A stretch of DNA of 64,000 bases from BMS3BBIN04 sp964552465 (GTDB taxonomy: Bacteria > Electryoneota > Electryoneia > Electryoneales > Electryoneaceae): contig CAZKGR010000017.1 in the NCBI GenBank assembly GCA_964552465.1, forward strand, positions 9,189 through 73,188. The letters run 5' to 3'. The position numbers were made by a program, and so were the translations under genes. Below, one piece after another: positions 42,207 through 52,258 of the stretch. The first letter of the stretch is position 1. Each line of letters begins with the position of its first letter. The notes under the pieces were generated by a model that ran no database searches, was not told where the DNA came from, and worked only from the letters and a program-made list of their open reading frames with translations.

Positions 42207-45200
42207 ATGCGGGGTGCGCGTTTTTCACGAGCTCTCCTCGCTGTCCTTGTGATTGGCTTGTTGTTACCTGGAATACTTTGGGCGCAAACAGGCAAGATTC
42301 GCGGGACAGTGGTTGATGAGGCGACAGGTGATCCGATTATTGGCGCGAATGTCGTCCTTCAAGGTACCAGTCGTGGTGCGGCAACGGACTTGGACGGTTT
42401 TTTCGTGGTCCTTGCTATTCAACCGGGCACGTATACGGTTGTCGCCAGCGCGATTGGATATCACGATGTGACGATCGAAGGCGTTAGTATCAGCACCGGC
42501 CGAACGACTGAGCTTGAGTTCAAGATGGTTGGCTCATCAGTCGAGCTGGAAGTTGTTGTGCTGGTCTACGAGAAACCGATCGTCGACAAGAGTGCGACAT
42601 CGAACGTTACCCGCTACAGTAAGGAAGACCTTGAATTTCTTCCGGACACTGAAGTTACGTCGGTGTTAACGTCGACGCCGGGCTTCAAGGTGGATGAAGA
42701 AGGCAAGATCCACATCCGTGGCGGTCGAGAAACGGAGGCCCGTTTCCTGGTTGATGGTATCGACACTCGTGACCCGATTACGGGTGAGAGTCTACCATTG
42801 AACCTTTCTGCGATCAACATCCAGGAAATTCAGATTCTGACGGGTGGTATGGCGGCGGAGTACGGCCAGGCTCAGTCTGGTTTTGTCACCATTACCACAC
42901 CTGAAGGCGCTCCGGATGAATACAACGGCGTCGTGTATTGGGAAACGGACTTCATGTTCGACGAATACTCGTTCGATGAAGACCGTGTGGACGCTGCATT
43001 TGGCGGACCGGTTCCGTTTACGACCAGCTTGATGAATCGTCCGGTTACCTTCTATCTGACCTTCAACGGATCGATCACCAATACCAACTCATGGCTGGGT
43101 GCGGAATATGATAACCAGGATTATATCGGTCTTGGTGTTGAACTTCCACGCCGTCAGATGAACGACATTGGTGGTACGTTGAAGATGGCGTACGACATCG
43201 GTAATGGTCAGAAGTTGTCGGCGTATTTTTCAGAACGTACTCTCGATTGGGATGTGTACGGACGTGGTACGGCTGAAGTCGGAGGCAACTACGGCTGGCC
43301 GTACAAGTACAATACGGATAACCTTCCTGTAGCACGTGACAAACGTAGTTCCTTCCGTGTGGAATACACGAACCAGGCCAGTGACAAGACGGTGTTGAAC
43401 TTCGCGTTCGGTCGCCAGGTGATCAATGCCAGTCTGACTCCACGTGGAAAAACTGTCGATCAGTTTGCGCTGGAAGATGAAATTGAAGAGTTCAGCGGGC
43501 AGGGTGGAATTGGTATGAACGCGTACGGTCGCGGTTTCGATTTTAACGCGAACGGCCGATGGGATCAGGATGCTGATGGTGATGGCGTCGTTCACTCAGG
43601 TATTGATGAACTCGGTGACGATCTCGACCTCAACAATTTCCTGGACGGCTACATCGACGCTAACCGGACAGGTAACTACGAAGGTGATAACGAAGGGTAC
43701 GAAGATCTTAACCTGAACGGTCAGTGGGATCGTGGTGAAGACTGGGTTGATCTGAACGGTAACAACAACTACGACTACGCAGAACCGTGGACCGATGTGG
43801 TAGATCCGGTCACGGGTGCGAATAATGTCGGAGTATACGATCCGTGGGACAACTTCGTTGACCTGAACGGGAATGGTATCTGGGATCCGGCAGAACCTCA
43901 GCTTTCCGAACAAGACCTCAACAATAATGGTCTGTGGGATGGCGAACGATTCCAGGACGCGAACGGCAACGGCGCTTTTGATCGTTGGGAACCGTTCGAC
44001 GATCTCGACGGCAACGGCTATTGGACTTGGAACGATAACAACAGGAATGGTATTGTTGACGCGGGTGATTCGTACGAACCATTCAGCGATTTGAACGGTA
44101 ACGGTCGACAGGATGATGGCGAAGGATATGACGACATCAACCTCAATGGTGAGATGGATCGTCGTGATCTGGTAGACAACACCAACAGTACCGAAGAAGC
44201 TGACGAACCGTTCTGGGATGGCGACCTGTGGAATGATACGGGCGAGCCGTTTGTAGACCTTCCTGATCCAGTTTCTGGCGAATTCAACGGTGTGTGGGAC
44301 CAGGGTGAACCGTTCTGGGACCTGCCATCATCGAATTCGCTGATCAACTTGGCGCAGTTCATAGTTCTCGAAGGATTAGACAACATCGCTGTTCCGACAT
44401 TGAACGGTCAGTACGATCCGCCGGACGGTTTCTTTGATGAGTTCGAGCTGTTCACATTTGCGACGGGTGATCCGCAAATGCCGGTTGGTTATACTTTCGA
44501 CCTAAACTCAAACGGCTCTGACTGGCCGGCAGATATCTATGCCTACAACGCGCTGTATAGTACGTGGGTAAATCGGACCATTCACGATACCGAAGATGCT
44601 GTTTTCAATGCTCCGAATGCATTTTTTGATGAGGATCAAGAGCGTTTCGTTGATTACAACGGCAACGGCCAGTGGAACGGCACAGACCTGTTCCTGAACC
44701 CAGGTCGTTGGGATAGTGGTACGCTGTGGGCAAAACGTCGGACCGAGGAATACTCGTTCACATTCTCGTGGCAGAGCCAGGTGCACAAGTTCCACGAGGT
44801 GAAGGCTGGTACGGAGATGAAGTACTACATCATGTCCCAGCAACAGATTCAGGGTCTTGACCAATTGTACGTTGGTGACGCGGCTGAGACAGTTGGCAGC
44901 GTGTACCCGGGAATTGGCTCGGTGCGTGACTTCTGGGAATATCGTCCGTGGGAAGGCGCATTCTATCTACAGGACAAGATGGAGTTTGAAGGTCTGATTG
45001 TTCAGGCTGGTTTGCGTAGTGACTTTATCATTCATGACCCAGCAGTAGTTGATGAGCAGCAGCGTCGTCTGGAAGCAGGCGAGCCGGGCGCAACCGATGC
45101 GCGTAGTTCACGTTTTGCATTTGCACCACGTTTGGGTATCAGCCATCCGATTACTGATCGCTCAAAGCTCTACTTCAACTACGGTCACTTCTTCAAGCTG

Positions 45201-46070
45201 CCGGCTTTCCTGACTTTCTACAAGTCTACAACAACGAATGTTGACCAAGGTGTGGTTGGCAATCCGAACTTGAAATTTGAACGTTCAGTAACTTACGAAT
45301 TGGGTGTTCATACCCAGATAACTGACAACTTCTCCTTCCAGGTCGCTGGTTACTATCGCGACTTGTACGACCAGATTTCGACGGTCGATGAACGTGACCA
45401 GGGCATTGTTGTCACACGTTACATCAATCTTGACTATGGGCGTGCTCGTGGATTTGAGTTGAAGATTGATCGCAAATTTGCGAATCATTTCCAGGCGACC
45501 TTTAACTACGACTTCTCGTTTGCCTACGGTAAGGCTTCCGGCGCGTTGGATGAGTTCAACAACAGCAGCAACGTGCCAGTCAACTACGATGAACATCCGC
45601 TCGGTTGGGATCAGACACACCAGATCAACTTCAACACAGCGGTGATGTATCCAAAGGGTGATCATCCTGAGTTGTTCGGCTTCCGTATGCCGGACTATTG
45701 GTTGATGTCAGTGCAATGGCAGTTTGGTTCGGGCCGTCCGTATACCCCGTCTGAGTACACGACTGGCATTGATCCGAATCTCATTCTCGAGAATTCGGAA
45801 CGTTACCCATGGTGGGAACGTACGAACATGCGTTTTGAGAAATACTTTGACTTTGCAGGAATCAAGTGGATTACGGGTTTGCAGGTTTACAATTTGTGGG
45901 ACAAGCAGAACGTGAATTCCCTTTACACGGAAACTGGCAGCCCGGACATTGCGATCCACCCATTCAATCCGGACTACAACCCGGGTCTTGACCGCACGGA
46001 TTATGACTCGAACCCGCGTAATTACGGTTCTGGTCGTCAGATTCTGGTCAAAGTAGGTATGGAGTTTTAA
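42207..46070 (+). CDS. TonB-dependent receptor-like outer-membrane protein with calcium-loop insertion
   Basis: A 1287-residue outer-membrane protein. Signal peptide ends GILWAQ; then a carboxypeptidase-regulatory-like domain (KIRGTVVDEATGDPIIGANV), a plug (VTSVLTSTPGFKVDEEGKIHIRGGRETEARFLVDGID) and a large barrel ending in Phe (VKVGMEF). About residues 445-690 form an insertion of repeated Asp/Asn/Gly loops (DLNGNGIWDPAEP, DLNNNGLWDGE, DANGNGAFDRWEP, DLDGNGYWTWND, DLNGNGRQDDGE), EF-hand/dockerin-like calcium sites. The start has a GGAGG site. It heads a seven-gene envelope cluster, so it may be an export or anchoring barrel rather than a nutrient importer. Confidence 0.88.
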   Translation: MRGARFSRALLAVLVIGLLLPGILWAQTGKIRGTVVDEATGDPIIGANVVLQGTSRGAATDLDGFFVVLAIQPGTYTVVASAIGYHDVTIEGVSISTGRTTELEFKMVGSSVELEVVVLVYEKPIVDKSATSNVTRYSKEDLEFLPDTEVTSVLTSTPGFKVDEEGKIHIRGGRETEARFLVDGIDTRDPITGESLPLNLSAINIQEIQILTGGMAAEYGQAQSGFVTITTPEGAPDEYNGVVYWETDFMFDEYSFDEDRVDAAFGGPVPFTTSLMNRPVTFYLTFNGSITNTNSWLGAEYDNQDYIGLGVELPRRQMNDIGGTLKMAYDIGNGQKLSAYFSERTLDWDVYGRGTAEVGGNYGWPYKYNTDNLPVARDKRSSFRVEYTNQASDKTVLNFAFGRQVINASLTPRGKTVDQFALEDEIEEFSGQGGIGMNAYGRGFDFNANGRWDQDADGDGVVHSGIDELGDDLDLNNFLDGYIDANRTGNYEGDNEGYEDLNLNGQWDRGEDWVDLNGNNNYDYAEPWTDVVDPVTGANNVGVYDPWDNFVDLNGNGIWDPAEPQLSEQDLNNNGLWDGERFQDANGNGAFDRWEPFDDLDGNGYWTWNDNNRNGIVDAGDSYEPFSDLNGNGRQDDGEGYDDINLNGEMDRRDLVDNTNSTEEADEPFWDGDLWNDTGEPFVDLPDPVSGEFNGVWDQGEPFWDLPSSNSLINLAQFIVLEGLDNIAVPTLNGQYDPPDGFFDEFELFTFATGDPQMPVGYTFDLNSNGSDWPADIYAYNALYSTWVNRTIHDTEDAVFNAPNAFFDEDQERFVDYNGNGQWNGTDLFLNPGRWDSGTLWAKRRTEEYSFTFSWQSQVHKFHEVKAGTEMKYYIMSQQQIQGLDQLYVGDAAETVGSVYPGIGSVRDFWEYRPWEGAFYLQDKMEFEGLIVQAGLRSDFIIHDPAVVDEQQRRLEAGEPGATDARSSRFAFAPRLGISHPITDRSKLYFNYGHFFKLPAFLTFYKSTTTNVDQGVVGNPNLKFERSVTYELGVHTQITDNFSFQVAGYYRDLYDQISTVDERDQGIVVTRYINLDYGRARGFELKIDRKFANHFQATFNYDFSFAYGKASGALDEFNNSSNVPVNYDEHPLGWDQTHQINFNTAVMYPKGDHPELFGFRMPDYWLMSVQWQFGSGRPYTPSEYTTGIDPNLILENSERYPWWERTNMRFEKYFDFAGIKWITGLQVYNLWDKQNVNSLYTETGSPDIAIHPFNPDYNPGLDRTDYDSNPRNYGSGRQILVKVGMEF

Positions 46071-46154
46071 TCATTGCGTGGCTTGATCCGGCTGGTTCTA
46101 CGTCATTTGCCGGGTCAACGTGATGCGCATAGACCTCTAGGAGGGAACCGCGAC

Positions 46155-48284
46155 ATGGAACGTTTGAGTCGCATAGCCCTGTTGTTACTGCTGCCATCAT
46201 TGCTGTTACTCGCTGCGGGTTGTTCCGACCCTGACGAGTCGAATGGTGGAGATGATAATGGCGACAAGGGTACCGTCATCACGGGTGAGTTTTTCGGAGA
46301 TCGGTCAGGAGTATACACTCTGTCGGGTGAAGTGACTGTACCGGAAGACAAGACGTTGAGCCTTCAGCCGGGAACGGAATTGTACTTCCACGATGATGGG
46401 TCGCTAACGGTAAGGGGTGAAATCCAAGCTGTTGGTACAGAAACCAGCTGGATTACTTTCACCTCTGTGCGATCCAGCCCTGAGCGTGGACAATGGGAAG
46501 GGGTTACCCTGTTGAACGCGGATGACAATTCGATGTTTGAATATGTCAGGGTCTCCTTCGCAACGAAATATGATCTACGTGCTGACACCACCAGGATCTA
46601 CTTCGATGATGTGAACGGTGTTCCTCGTGCGGTTCCCGAGTACCAGGTACATCGTGGCGGGATCACGGTCAAGCATTGTTCTCCGACGATTCGTCGCTGC
46701 ATCATTGAGCAGGGTGGGTACACCGGCATTAGTGTGATCGGGGAATCTTCTCCGCTCATCGAGTACAACACGATTGCTCAGAACGCTTTCAACGGCATTC
46801 ATATTGAGCCGGACTGGGCGTTGCTTGATACGAGTGCGGCTGACCCATTGAGTGTCATGTACTCGACGGTTGGTCAATCCAGAATTTTCAACAATGTCAT
46901 TGTTGAGAATGATGACGCGGGTATTCGTCTACCTCAGGATCAACTCTTATACGAGAGTGGGATCATACCCGAAGTGATGTATAACGATATCTGGAACAAC
47001 GCTTCTTTGGCGTATGTACCACCGGACTGGGTGAGCCACAGCACTCCGAATTATGCGGATGTGAGCACCGACATTTCGACCGACCCGATCTTTGTTGATC
47101 TGGAGGCGAGTGATTACAGCCTGCACCCGTGCAGTGGCGTAATTGACATGGGTGATCCGCTTGATACGGATGACGACGGTACTCGTGCAGACATGGGTGC
47201 TTTGCCTTCGTATCAGGGTCCATACGACCTCTCCAAGCGCCTGAAGCACGATAACGTATACAACAAGCTGAACCTTGATGCTGGTGAAATCTACCGGGTC
47301 CGTTGTGATGTGTGGGTTGAGCCAGGTGACGAGCTGACGATTGGCCCTGGCACTGTTCTGGCTTTTGAGGGACCGTACTCAGTCTACGTTTATGGAACCG
47401 TTGAGGTCAGTGGATCACCGGGCAACGAAGTTGTGTTTACTTCAGCTGCCAACGAACCGCAGCGCGGTGATTGGCGTCAGATAGTGCTGGAAGAAGCGAG
47501 TGACGAGTCGTTCATGGAGCATGTGATTATTGAATATGGTTCCATGGATAATCGTTCTTCACCGTCCCCGGATACATCAGGCGCTCTTACGGTTATCGCT
47601 TGTGCTCCACAATTGAGCAATATCACCATCCGCGACAGCTACTTCGATGGTTTGCATTGTTTCAATGGTGCCAACCCGGTTATAGATCGTCTGACAATCA
47701 ACAACATTGGTCAGCACGGTGTCGTCTGTGAGTTGAACAGCAGTCCAACCATAACGCGTTCCACAGTCAGTAATGGCGGTGGATACGGTTTCTATCTGGT
47801 GGACAATTCGAATCCATTGATCGAAAACCTGCTCGTTTACAACATGAACGTCTCAGGGTTTTACGTCAGTGGTCTTTCTTCGCCGGAAATCAATTTCGCG
47901 ACTGTGTACGGGATGCGCTTTGTGGATATAGGGAATGACGAGCCGATGGTAAGTTTGGTTGGTCATGGTGTCCACGCTGTCAACTACGCCAAACCGCTCG
48001 TGAAAAACTCGATTTTCGCGCACTATGAAGAGTCTGGTGTTTTGTCGGAAGTGTCTTCCCGTCCTGATTTGCAATACATGTTTCTTTTCAGTGATGCGGA
48101 GTCCGAGATGTTCGACGGGAATGTGGACACCTTGGCAATTTTCCCCGACGAACTTACAGACGAACTGATGTTTGTGAATGCTGCCGAATTCGATTTCACC
48201 TTGCCAGCAGACAGCCCAGGCAAGAATGGGGGAGAAAACGGTGTTGAGGTTGGGGCTTATGGTCCTGACGGTAACGGCATGTAA
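46155..48284 (+). CDS. Parallel beta-helix lipoprotein
   Basis: A 709-residue lipoprotein with signal LLLPSLLLLAAGC (lipobox) after a GGAGGGA ribosome site. Two halves each start with a strand repeat 'L.LQPGTELYFHDDGSLTVRGEIQAVGT..TWITFTS' and 'LTIGPGTVLAFEGPYSVYVYGTVEVSGSPGNEVVFTSA', followed by right-handed beta-helix coils (PTIRRCIIEQGGYTGISVIGESSPLIEYNTIAQNAFNGIHIE). Such proteins often bind polysaccharide or act as surface adhesins. Its gene follows the receptor by 84 bp and precedes the 943-residue protein. Confidence 0.8.
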   Translation: MERLSRIALLLLLPSLLLLAAGCSDPDESNGGDDNGDKGTVITGEFFGDRSGVYTLSGEVTVPEDKTLSLQPGTELYFHDDGSLTVRGEIQAVGTETSWITFTSVRSSPERGQWEGVTLLNADDNSMFEYVRVSFATKYDLRADTTRIYFDDVNGVPRAVPEYQVHRGGITVKHCSPTIRRCIIEQGGYTGISVIGESSPLIEYNTIAQNAFNGIHIEPDWALLDTSAADPLSVMYSTVGQSRIFNNVIVENDDAGIRLPQDQLLYESGIIPEVMYNDIWNNASLAYVPPDWVSHSTPNYADVSTDISTDPIFVDLEASDYSLHPCSGVIDMGDPLDTDDDGTRADMGALPSYQGPYDLSKRLKHDNVYNKLNLDAGEIYRVRCDVWVEPGDELTIGPGTVLAFEGPYSVYVYGTVEVSGSPGNEVVFTSAANEPQRGDWRQIVLEEASDESFMEHVIIEYGSMDNRSSPSPDTSGALTVIACAPQLSNITIRDSYFDGLHCFNGANPVIDRLTINNIGQHGVVCELNSSPTITRSTVSNGGGYGFYLVDNSNPLIENLLVYNMNVSGFYVSGLSSPEINFATVYGMRFVDIGNDEPMVSLVGHGVHAVNYAKPLVKNSIFAHYEESGVLSEVSSRPDLQYMFLFSDAESEMFDGNVDTLAIFPDELTDELMFVNAAEFDFTLPADSPGKNGGENGVEVGAYGPDGNGM

Positions 48285-48318
48285 GAACTATCGTCCATTT
48301 CTAGATACAGGTGGTACT

Positions 48319-51150
48319 ATGGTGCGAACAGGGCGTAAAGGAGTGCTGTGGCTCGTTGTACTGACGCTTCTGATAATGTCAGGGTCGTTTGGTACGGCGG
48401 AGGCTCGTTATGATCGGTCCTACTACGGCGAAGATCAGCTGAAGGGACCTCGACGCACAGCTGAGTTCATCGACAAAGAAAACCGTACGATTGATGTTGG
48501 CCTTCTCTGGATTACGATCACCAACTTTGGTTACTTCGGGAACGATGGTCCCGGTCGAACAGACGCGCTGGATGATCCGTGCACAGATGAGTGGGCGGTC
48601 CAGGCCGAGTACCCAGGCGGCTCTGATGTCCAGTATTTGTATCGCGGTGGTCTGTGGGTTGGCGCGATGATCCAGGAAGAGGGGTTTGAATATCCTCGCG
48701 TATCAGTGGGTACAGAGGGTTGGCAAGGCGATGATGAGTTCAATCCGACCTCACCGCTGGAAGAACGTTCTTCGCGAATGAATGCGTTCAATTGCCTGGG
48801 TGATTATGTCACTCACCCAGATGCGGTTTCTGAACAGGATTTCATTACAACCTATGCCGACACGACGACAATTCTTCCCGGTGGTGGTGCCGTAGACCAT
48901 CCGTTCGATGGACCTCATGTTCCACTCGGTATTGAGATCACGCAGAAGTCTTACGCCTGGTCATACAACTATGCGCAAGACTTCATCATCATCGACTACG
49001 AGATCGAGAACATTGCGGACAAGTTCCTGAAGAACTTGTACATCGGTTTCTTCGTTGATGCGGACTGTGGTTCTGAGCAGGAGCCAGGCAGCCATTACGA
49101 AGATGATGTCTGCGGATTCACCAAGACATTCAAGTATCTGCCTCCAGGTTCGACATCAGGCGACAGCCTTGAACTGACGATTAACACTGCTTGGATTGCG
49201 GATAACGACGGGCGCCCTGAAACAGTTTCCAGTGGAGCACGTTTTACGTGTCCGGATGTTACGGGTAGCCGAGTTGTTCGTGCACCGAATCCGAAGTTGC
49301 GGACGTCATTCAACTGGTGGATTTCTAACGGTACCGACCCCGTAAACCTCGACTACGGACCGGCGTGGCAAGATGATGGAGCTCCAGGTAACTGGACAAA
49401 CAACCTCGGTACGCCAGTAACAGATGCGGACAAGTATTTCGTCCTGTCCAACCGCGAATTCGATTTCAACCAGTTGCGTGTGGATCAGCCAGATTGGATC
49501 GCTGACAATCCGCAAGAGTTCAAGGATCGGTTTGATCCTTCAATCGTATATGAATCACACGCATGGCTAGAACCCAACGTCGAAAATGCGGCAGATCTCG
49601 CTAACGGGTATGACACTCGTTACATGATTTCTTGGGGTCCGTTGGGCATTTACGATTTCACGGATGAAGCTGGTAACCGGATTTATCGTTTGAACCCGGG
49701 TGAAAAGTTCACGATGACTGTTGCCTACGTTGCAGGTGCGAACTTCCATGATCGCAACAATCCGCAATCAGACAACACGACCATAGATCCGTCGAAATTC
49801 AACCTGGCAGATTTCCAGTACAACGCAGATTGGGCTGCGAAGGTTTACGACAATCCGATGATAGACACTTTCAGTCGTCCGGGATCGTGGGAACCACTTC
49901 CGGAGGAAGAAGGTGGTGAGCAGGATCTGTGGTTCGGCGAGGATGTAGGTAACGATATGGTTTATCTGCCGCCGGAGATGATAGGTGAAAGCGTCACCTT
50001 CATTGATCCGGTGACAGGGAATCCGGTTACTTTGACTTATAACGGTCCAGATCCAGATGGTAGCGAGATGGACGGTCGTTTCCAGCCGAATGAGGATCTG
50101 GCACCACGCCCGGCTCAGTTCGAATATACCGCTGGTAACAGCTTGTTCGACCCAGGCGATGGTGTTCCAGATTTCCAGGGTCCTCCTCCTCCGCCGACGC
50201 CTGTTCTTACGTATGAAACAGACGAACGCGATCTGATTCTGAAGTGGAGCTCGATGCCGTCAGAAGATCCTGAGTATGAGGACGCGTTCAGTCGGCAGCA
50301 GGACTTCGAGGGATACCGTGTCTACGTGTCCAATTCCGGTCAAGAGACGGAATTCAGCTTCCTCGCAGAGTTTGACAAGATTGACTACTCGTTCTATACG
50401 TCTAACGATTCGCTGTTGGATAGCGTGTACTACCAGGACGAGATCGATTCGCTTGGTTGGACAGAGAACGTTACCCAACGTGATTTCGATGGTATCCTCG
50501 GGACATTGCGTTCAGTGGGCTTGAACATTGGTATGGACGGTAACGGCGAACTAAAGACCACTGTTAGCGCTGGCGTTACTTATTATGAGTTCCGCATCAA
50601 GAACACAAACCCGATGATTCCTCGTTACTACTCTGTAACTGCGTACGACTACGGTGATTATCGCTCTGGGACAGAGCCGTTGGAGAGTGCGAAGACTGCG
50701 AATGCAGTGTATGCGGCTCCTGCCGGTAATGCTCGTAAGAAGCCAGGCGTTGTTCCAAATCCATACCGTGCGGACGAGGATTACACTCGTCAGTACCTGA
50801 TGTTAACCTATGACGGCGAAGACACAACCGCTGTTTCATGGGAGAATCGCAACGACGGAACAACTGGGTATTTCCCACAGACGGACCGTCGGATCTACTT
50901 TTATAATCTTCCGCGCAAGTGTTTGATCCGCATCTTCACCGTGAGTGGTGACTTGGTGGATATAGTCAAACACGATGCGGACGGTTTGAGTGATGGTTCT
51001 ACCTGGAACAGCCCGCTGGCAGAAGGTTGGGATCTGAACAGTCGAAACCAGCAACAGGTTGTGTCTGGTTTGTATTTGTTCAGTGTAGAGGATCAGACGG
51101 ACGGTGGAAATGGGCACATTGACGTTGGCAAATTTGTCATCATCCGGTAA
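48319..51150 (+). CDS. Large secreted protein with Fn3-like and PNPYR-type C-terminal domains
   Basis: A 943-residue exported protein, signal VLWLVVLTLLIMSGSFGTAEA. The body (residues 60-600) is an all-beta, aromatic-rich region of unknown family. A fibronectin-III-like part lies at about 630-800 (TPVLTYETDERDLILKWSS). The end contains PGVVPNPYRADEDY at about 812, RIFTVSGDLVDIVKHD and QVVSGLYLFSVEDQ...GKFVIIR, a FlgD/type-A-like fold where PNPFN is replaced by PNPYR. The chosen ATG overlaps nothing; an earlier frame running into the previous gene is discarded. It precedes the PorV-like gene by 13 bp. Confidence 0.75.
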   Translation: MVRTGRKGVLWLVVLTLLIMSGSFGTAEARYDRSYYGEDQLKGPRRTAEFIDKENRTIDVGLLWITITNFGYFGNDGPGRTDALDDPCTDEWAVQAEYPGGSDVQYLYRGGLWVGAMIQEEGFEYPRVSVGTEGWQGDDEFNPTSPLEERSSRMNAFNCLGDYVTHPDAVSEQDFITTYADTTTILPGGGAVDHPFDGPHVPLGIEITQKSYAWSYNYAQDFIIIDYEIENIADKFLKNLYIGFFVDADCGSEQEPGSHYEDDVCGFTKTFKYLPPGSTSGDSLELTINTAWIADNDGRPETVSSGARFTCPDVTGSRVVRAPNPKLRTSFNWWISNGTDPVNLDYGPAWQDDGAPGNWTNNLGTPVTDADKYFVLSNREFDFNQLRVDQPDWIADNPQEFKDRFDPSIVYESHAWLEPNVENAADLANGYDTRYMISWGPLGIYDFTDEAGNRIYRLNPGEKFTMTVAYVAGANFHDRNNPQSDNTTIDPSKFNLADFQYNADWAAKVYDNPMIDTFSRPGSWEPLPEEEGGEQDLWFGEDVGNDMVYLPPEMIGESVTFIDPVTGNPVTLTYNGPDPDGSEMDGRFQPNEDLAPRPAQFEYTAGNSLFDPGDGVPDFQGPPPPPTPVLTYETDERDLILKWSSMPSEDPEYEDAFSRQQDFEGYRVYVSNSGQETEFSFLAEFDKIDYSFYTSNDSLLDSVYYQDEIDSLGWTENVTQRDFDGILGTLRSVGLNIGMDGNGELKTTVSAGVTYYEFRIKNTNPMIPRYYSVTAYDYGDYRSGTEPLESAKTANAVYAAPAGNARKKPGVVPNPYRADEDYTRQYLMLTYDGEDTTAVSWENRNDGTTGYFPQTDRRIYFYNLPRKCLIRIFTVSGDLVDIVKHDADGLSDGSTWNSPLAEGWDLNSRNQQQVVSGLYLFSVEDQTDGGNGHIDVGKFVIIR

Positions 51151-51163
51151 GCGAGGTGCGAAC

Positions 51164-52183
51164 ATGAACTGGAAAACACTTCTTCTTGTTGCTCTGGCGT
51201 TCGCGCTGGTCGCGCCCGGTGGGGTGTTGGCCCAGGAAAAGGTTGGCACGACGGGTGTCAACTTCCTGAAAATCGGTCCGTCTTCGCGAGGCGTTGCCTT
51301 GGCGGATGCGTTTTTGCCGATAGCGAACGATGCTTCCGCTCTGTGGTACAACCCAGGCGGATTGATCAACGTGCAGCAGTCAGAGTTGATCATGTCTCAT
51401 ATTGAATTCCCAGCCGATATCAACTACGAGTATCTCGGCTATGTTCATCCGCTTCCAAATCTTGGTGCGGCAGTGGGTGTGCAGATGTTTGGGTTGTACA
51501 CCGGGGACATGATCGAAACAACGCCCGCCAGGCCATATGGAACGGGGCGTACTTTTATCGCGGCAGATTTTGCAGCGGGAGTCAGCTATGCCCAGAGCTT
51601 GACGGATAAGTTCTCTGTCGGCTCCACGGTCAAATTCCTCCAGGAAAATCTGGCGGATGAGGTTGCGCATGGTTGGTCGGTTGATGTGGGAACGTTTTAC
51701 GAAACGGGTTGGCGGTCGCTGAAGCTGGCGATGATCATTTCCAACTTCGGTCCCGACATGCAGTTTATCAGTACTCCGTACCCGATGCCGATTGTTTTCA
51801 AATTCGGTGCTGCGGCAGATCTGTATGACCGTGACCAAAACCGTGTGACTCTGGCGTTGGAAGGAATCCATCCGAACGATAACCGTGAAGAGTTGCACAT
51901 CGGTTTCGAGTATGCGTTCCGCAACAATTACTTCCTGCGTCTGGGTAAGAAATACAACGGTTGGAGTCGTAGCACGTACGATGAGTTTCTGGATGATCCA
52001 GAGAACACGAATCCATTTGTTGAATACCCTGTGATTGATGAAGATGGGTTATCGATGGACGGGCTTAGTTTCGGTGGAGGTATTCGTTTCCCCGGGATTG
52101 ACCTGACGGTGGACTATGCGTATGCGAACTATGGCTACGTAGGCAACATTCACCGTTTCAGTTTGTTGTACGCGTTCGAATAG
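51164..52183 (+). CDS. PorV/PorQ-family outer-membrane protein
   Basis: A 339-residue barrel of the PorV/PorQ (FadL-like) family, signal LLLVALAFALVAPGGVLAQ. The defining segment is FLKIGPSSRGVALADAFLPIANDASALWYNPGGL, followed by strand pairs such as LGYVHPLPNLGAAVGVQMFGL and the end NIHRFSLLYAFE. In Bacteroidetes, PorV takes cargo with sorting domains from the type IX translocon to the attachment complex. Its place between two secreted-protein genes with C-terminal tags suggests a dedicated acceptor here, which is inference. A GAGGTG site sets the start. Confidence 0.88.
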   Translation: MNWKTLLLVALAFALVAPGGVLAQEKVGTTGVNFLKIGPSSRGVALADAFLPIANDASALWYNPGGLINVQQSELIMSHIEFPADINYEYLGYVHPLPNLGAAVGVQMFGLYTGDMIETTPARPYGTGRTFIAADFAAGVSYAQSLTDKFSVGSTVKFLQENLADEVAHGWSVDVGTFYETGWRSLKLAMIISNFGPDMQFISTPYPMPIVFKFGAAADLYDRDQNRVTLALEGIHPNDNREELHIGFEYAFRNNYFLRLGKKYNGWSRSTYDEFLDDPENTNPFVEYPVIDEDGLSMDGLSFGGGIRFPGIDLTVDYAYANYGYVGNIHRFSLLYAFE

Positions 52184-52258
52184 GAGATACTTCGGCGGGA
52201 GTACTGACCGAAGTTCGAGAATAGCTATTTTTGGCTGCAACAAGGACGAGGTGAAATC

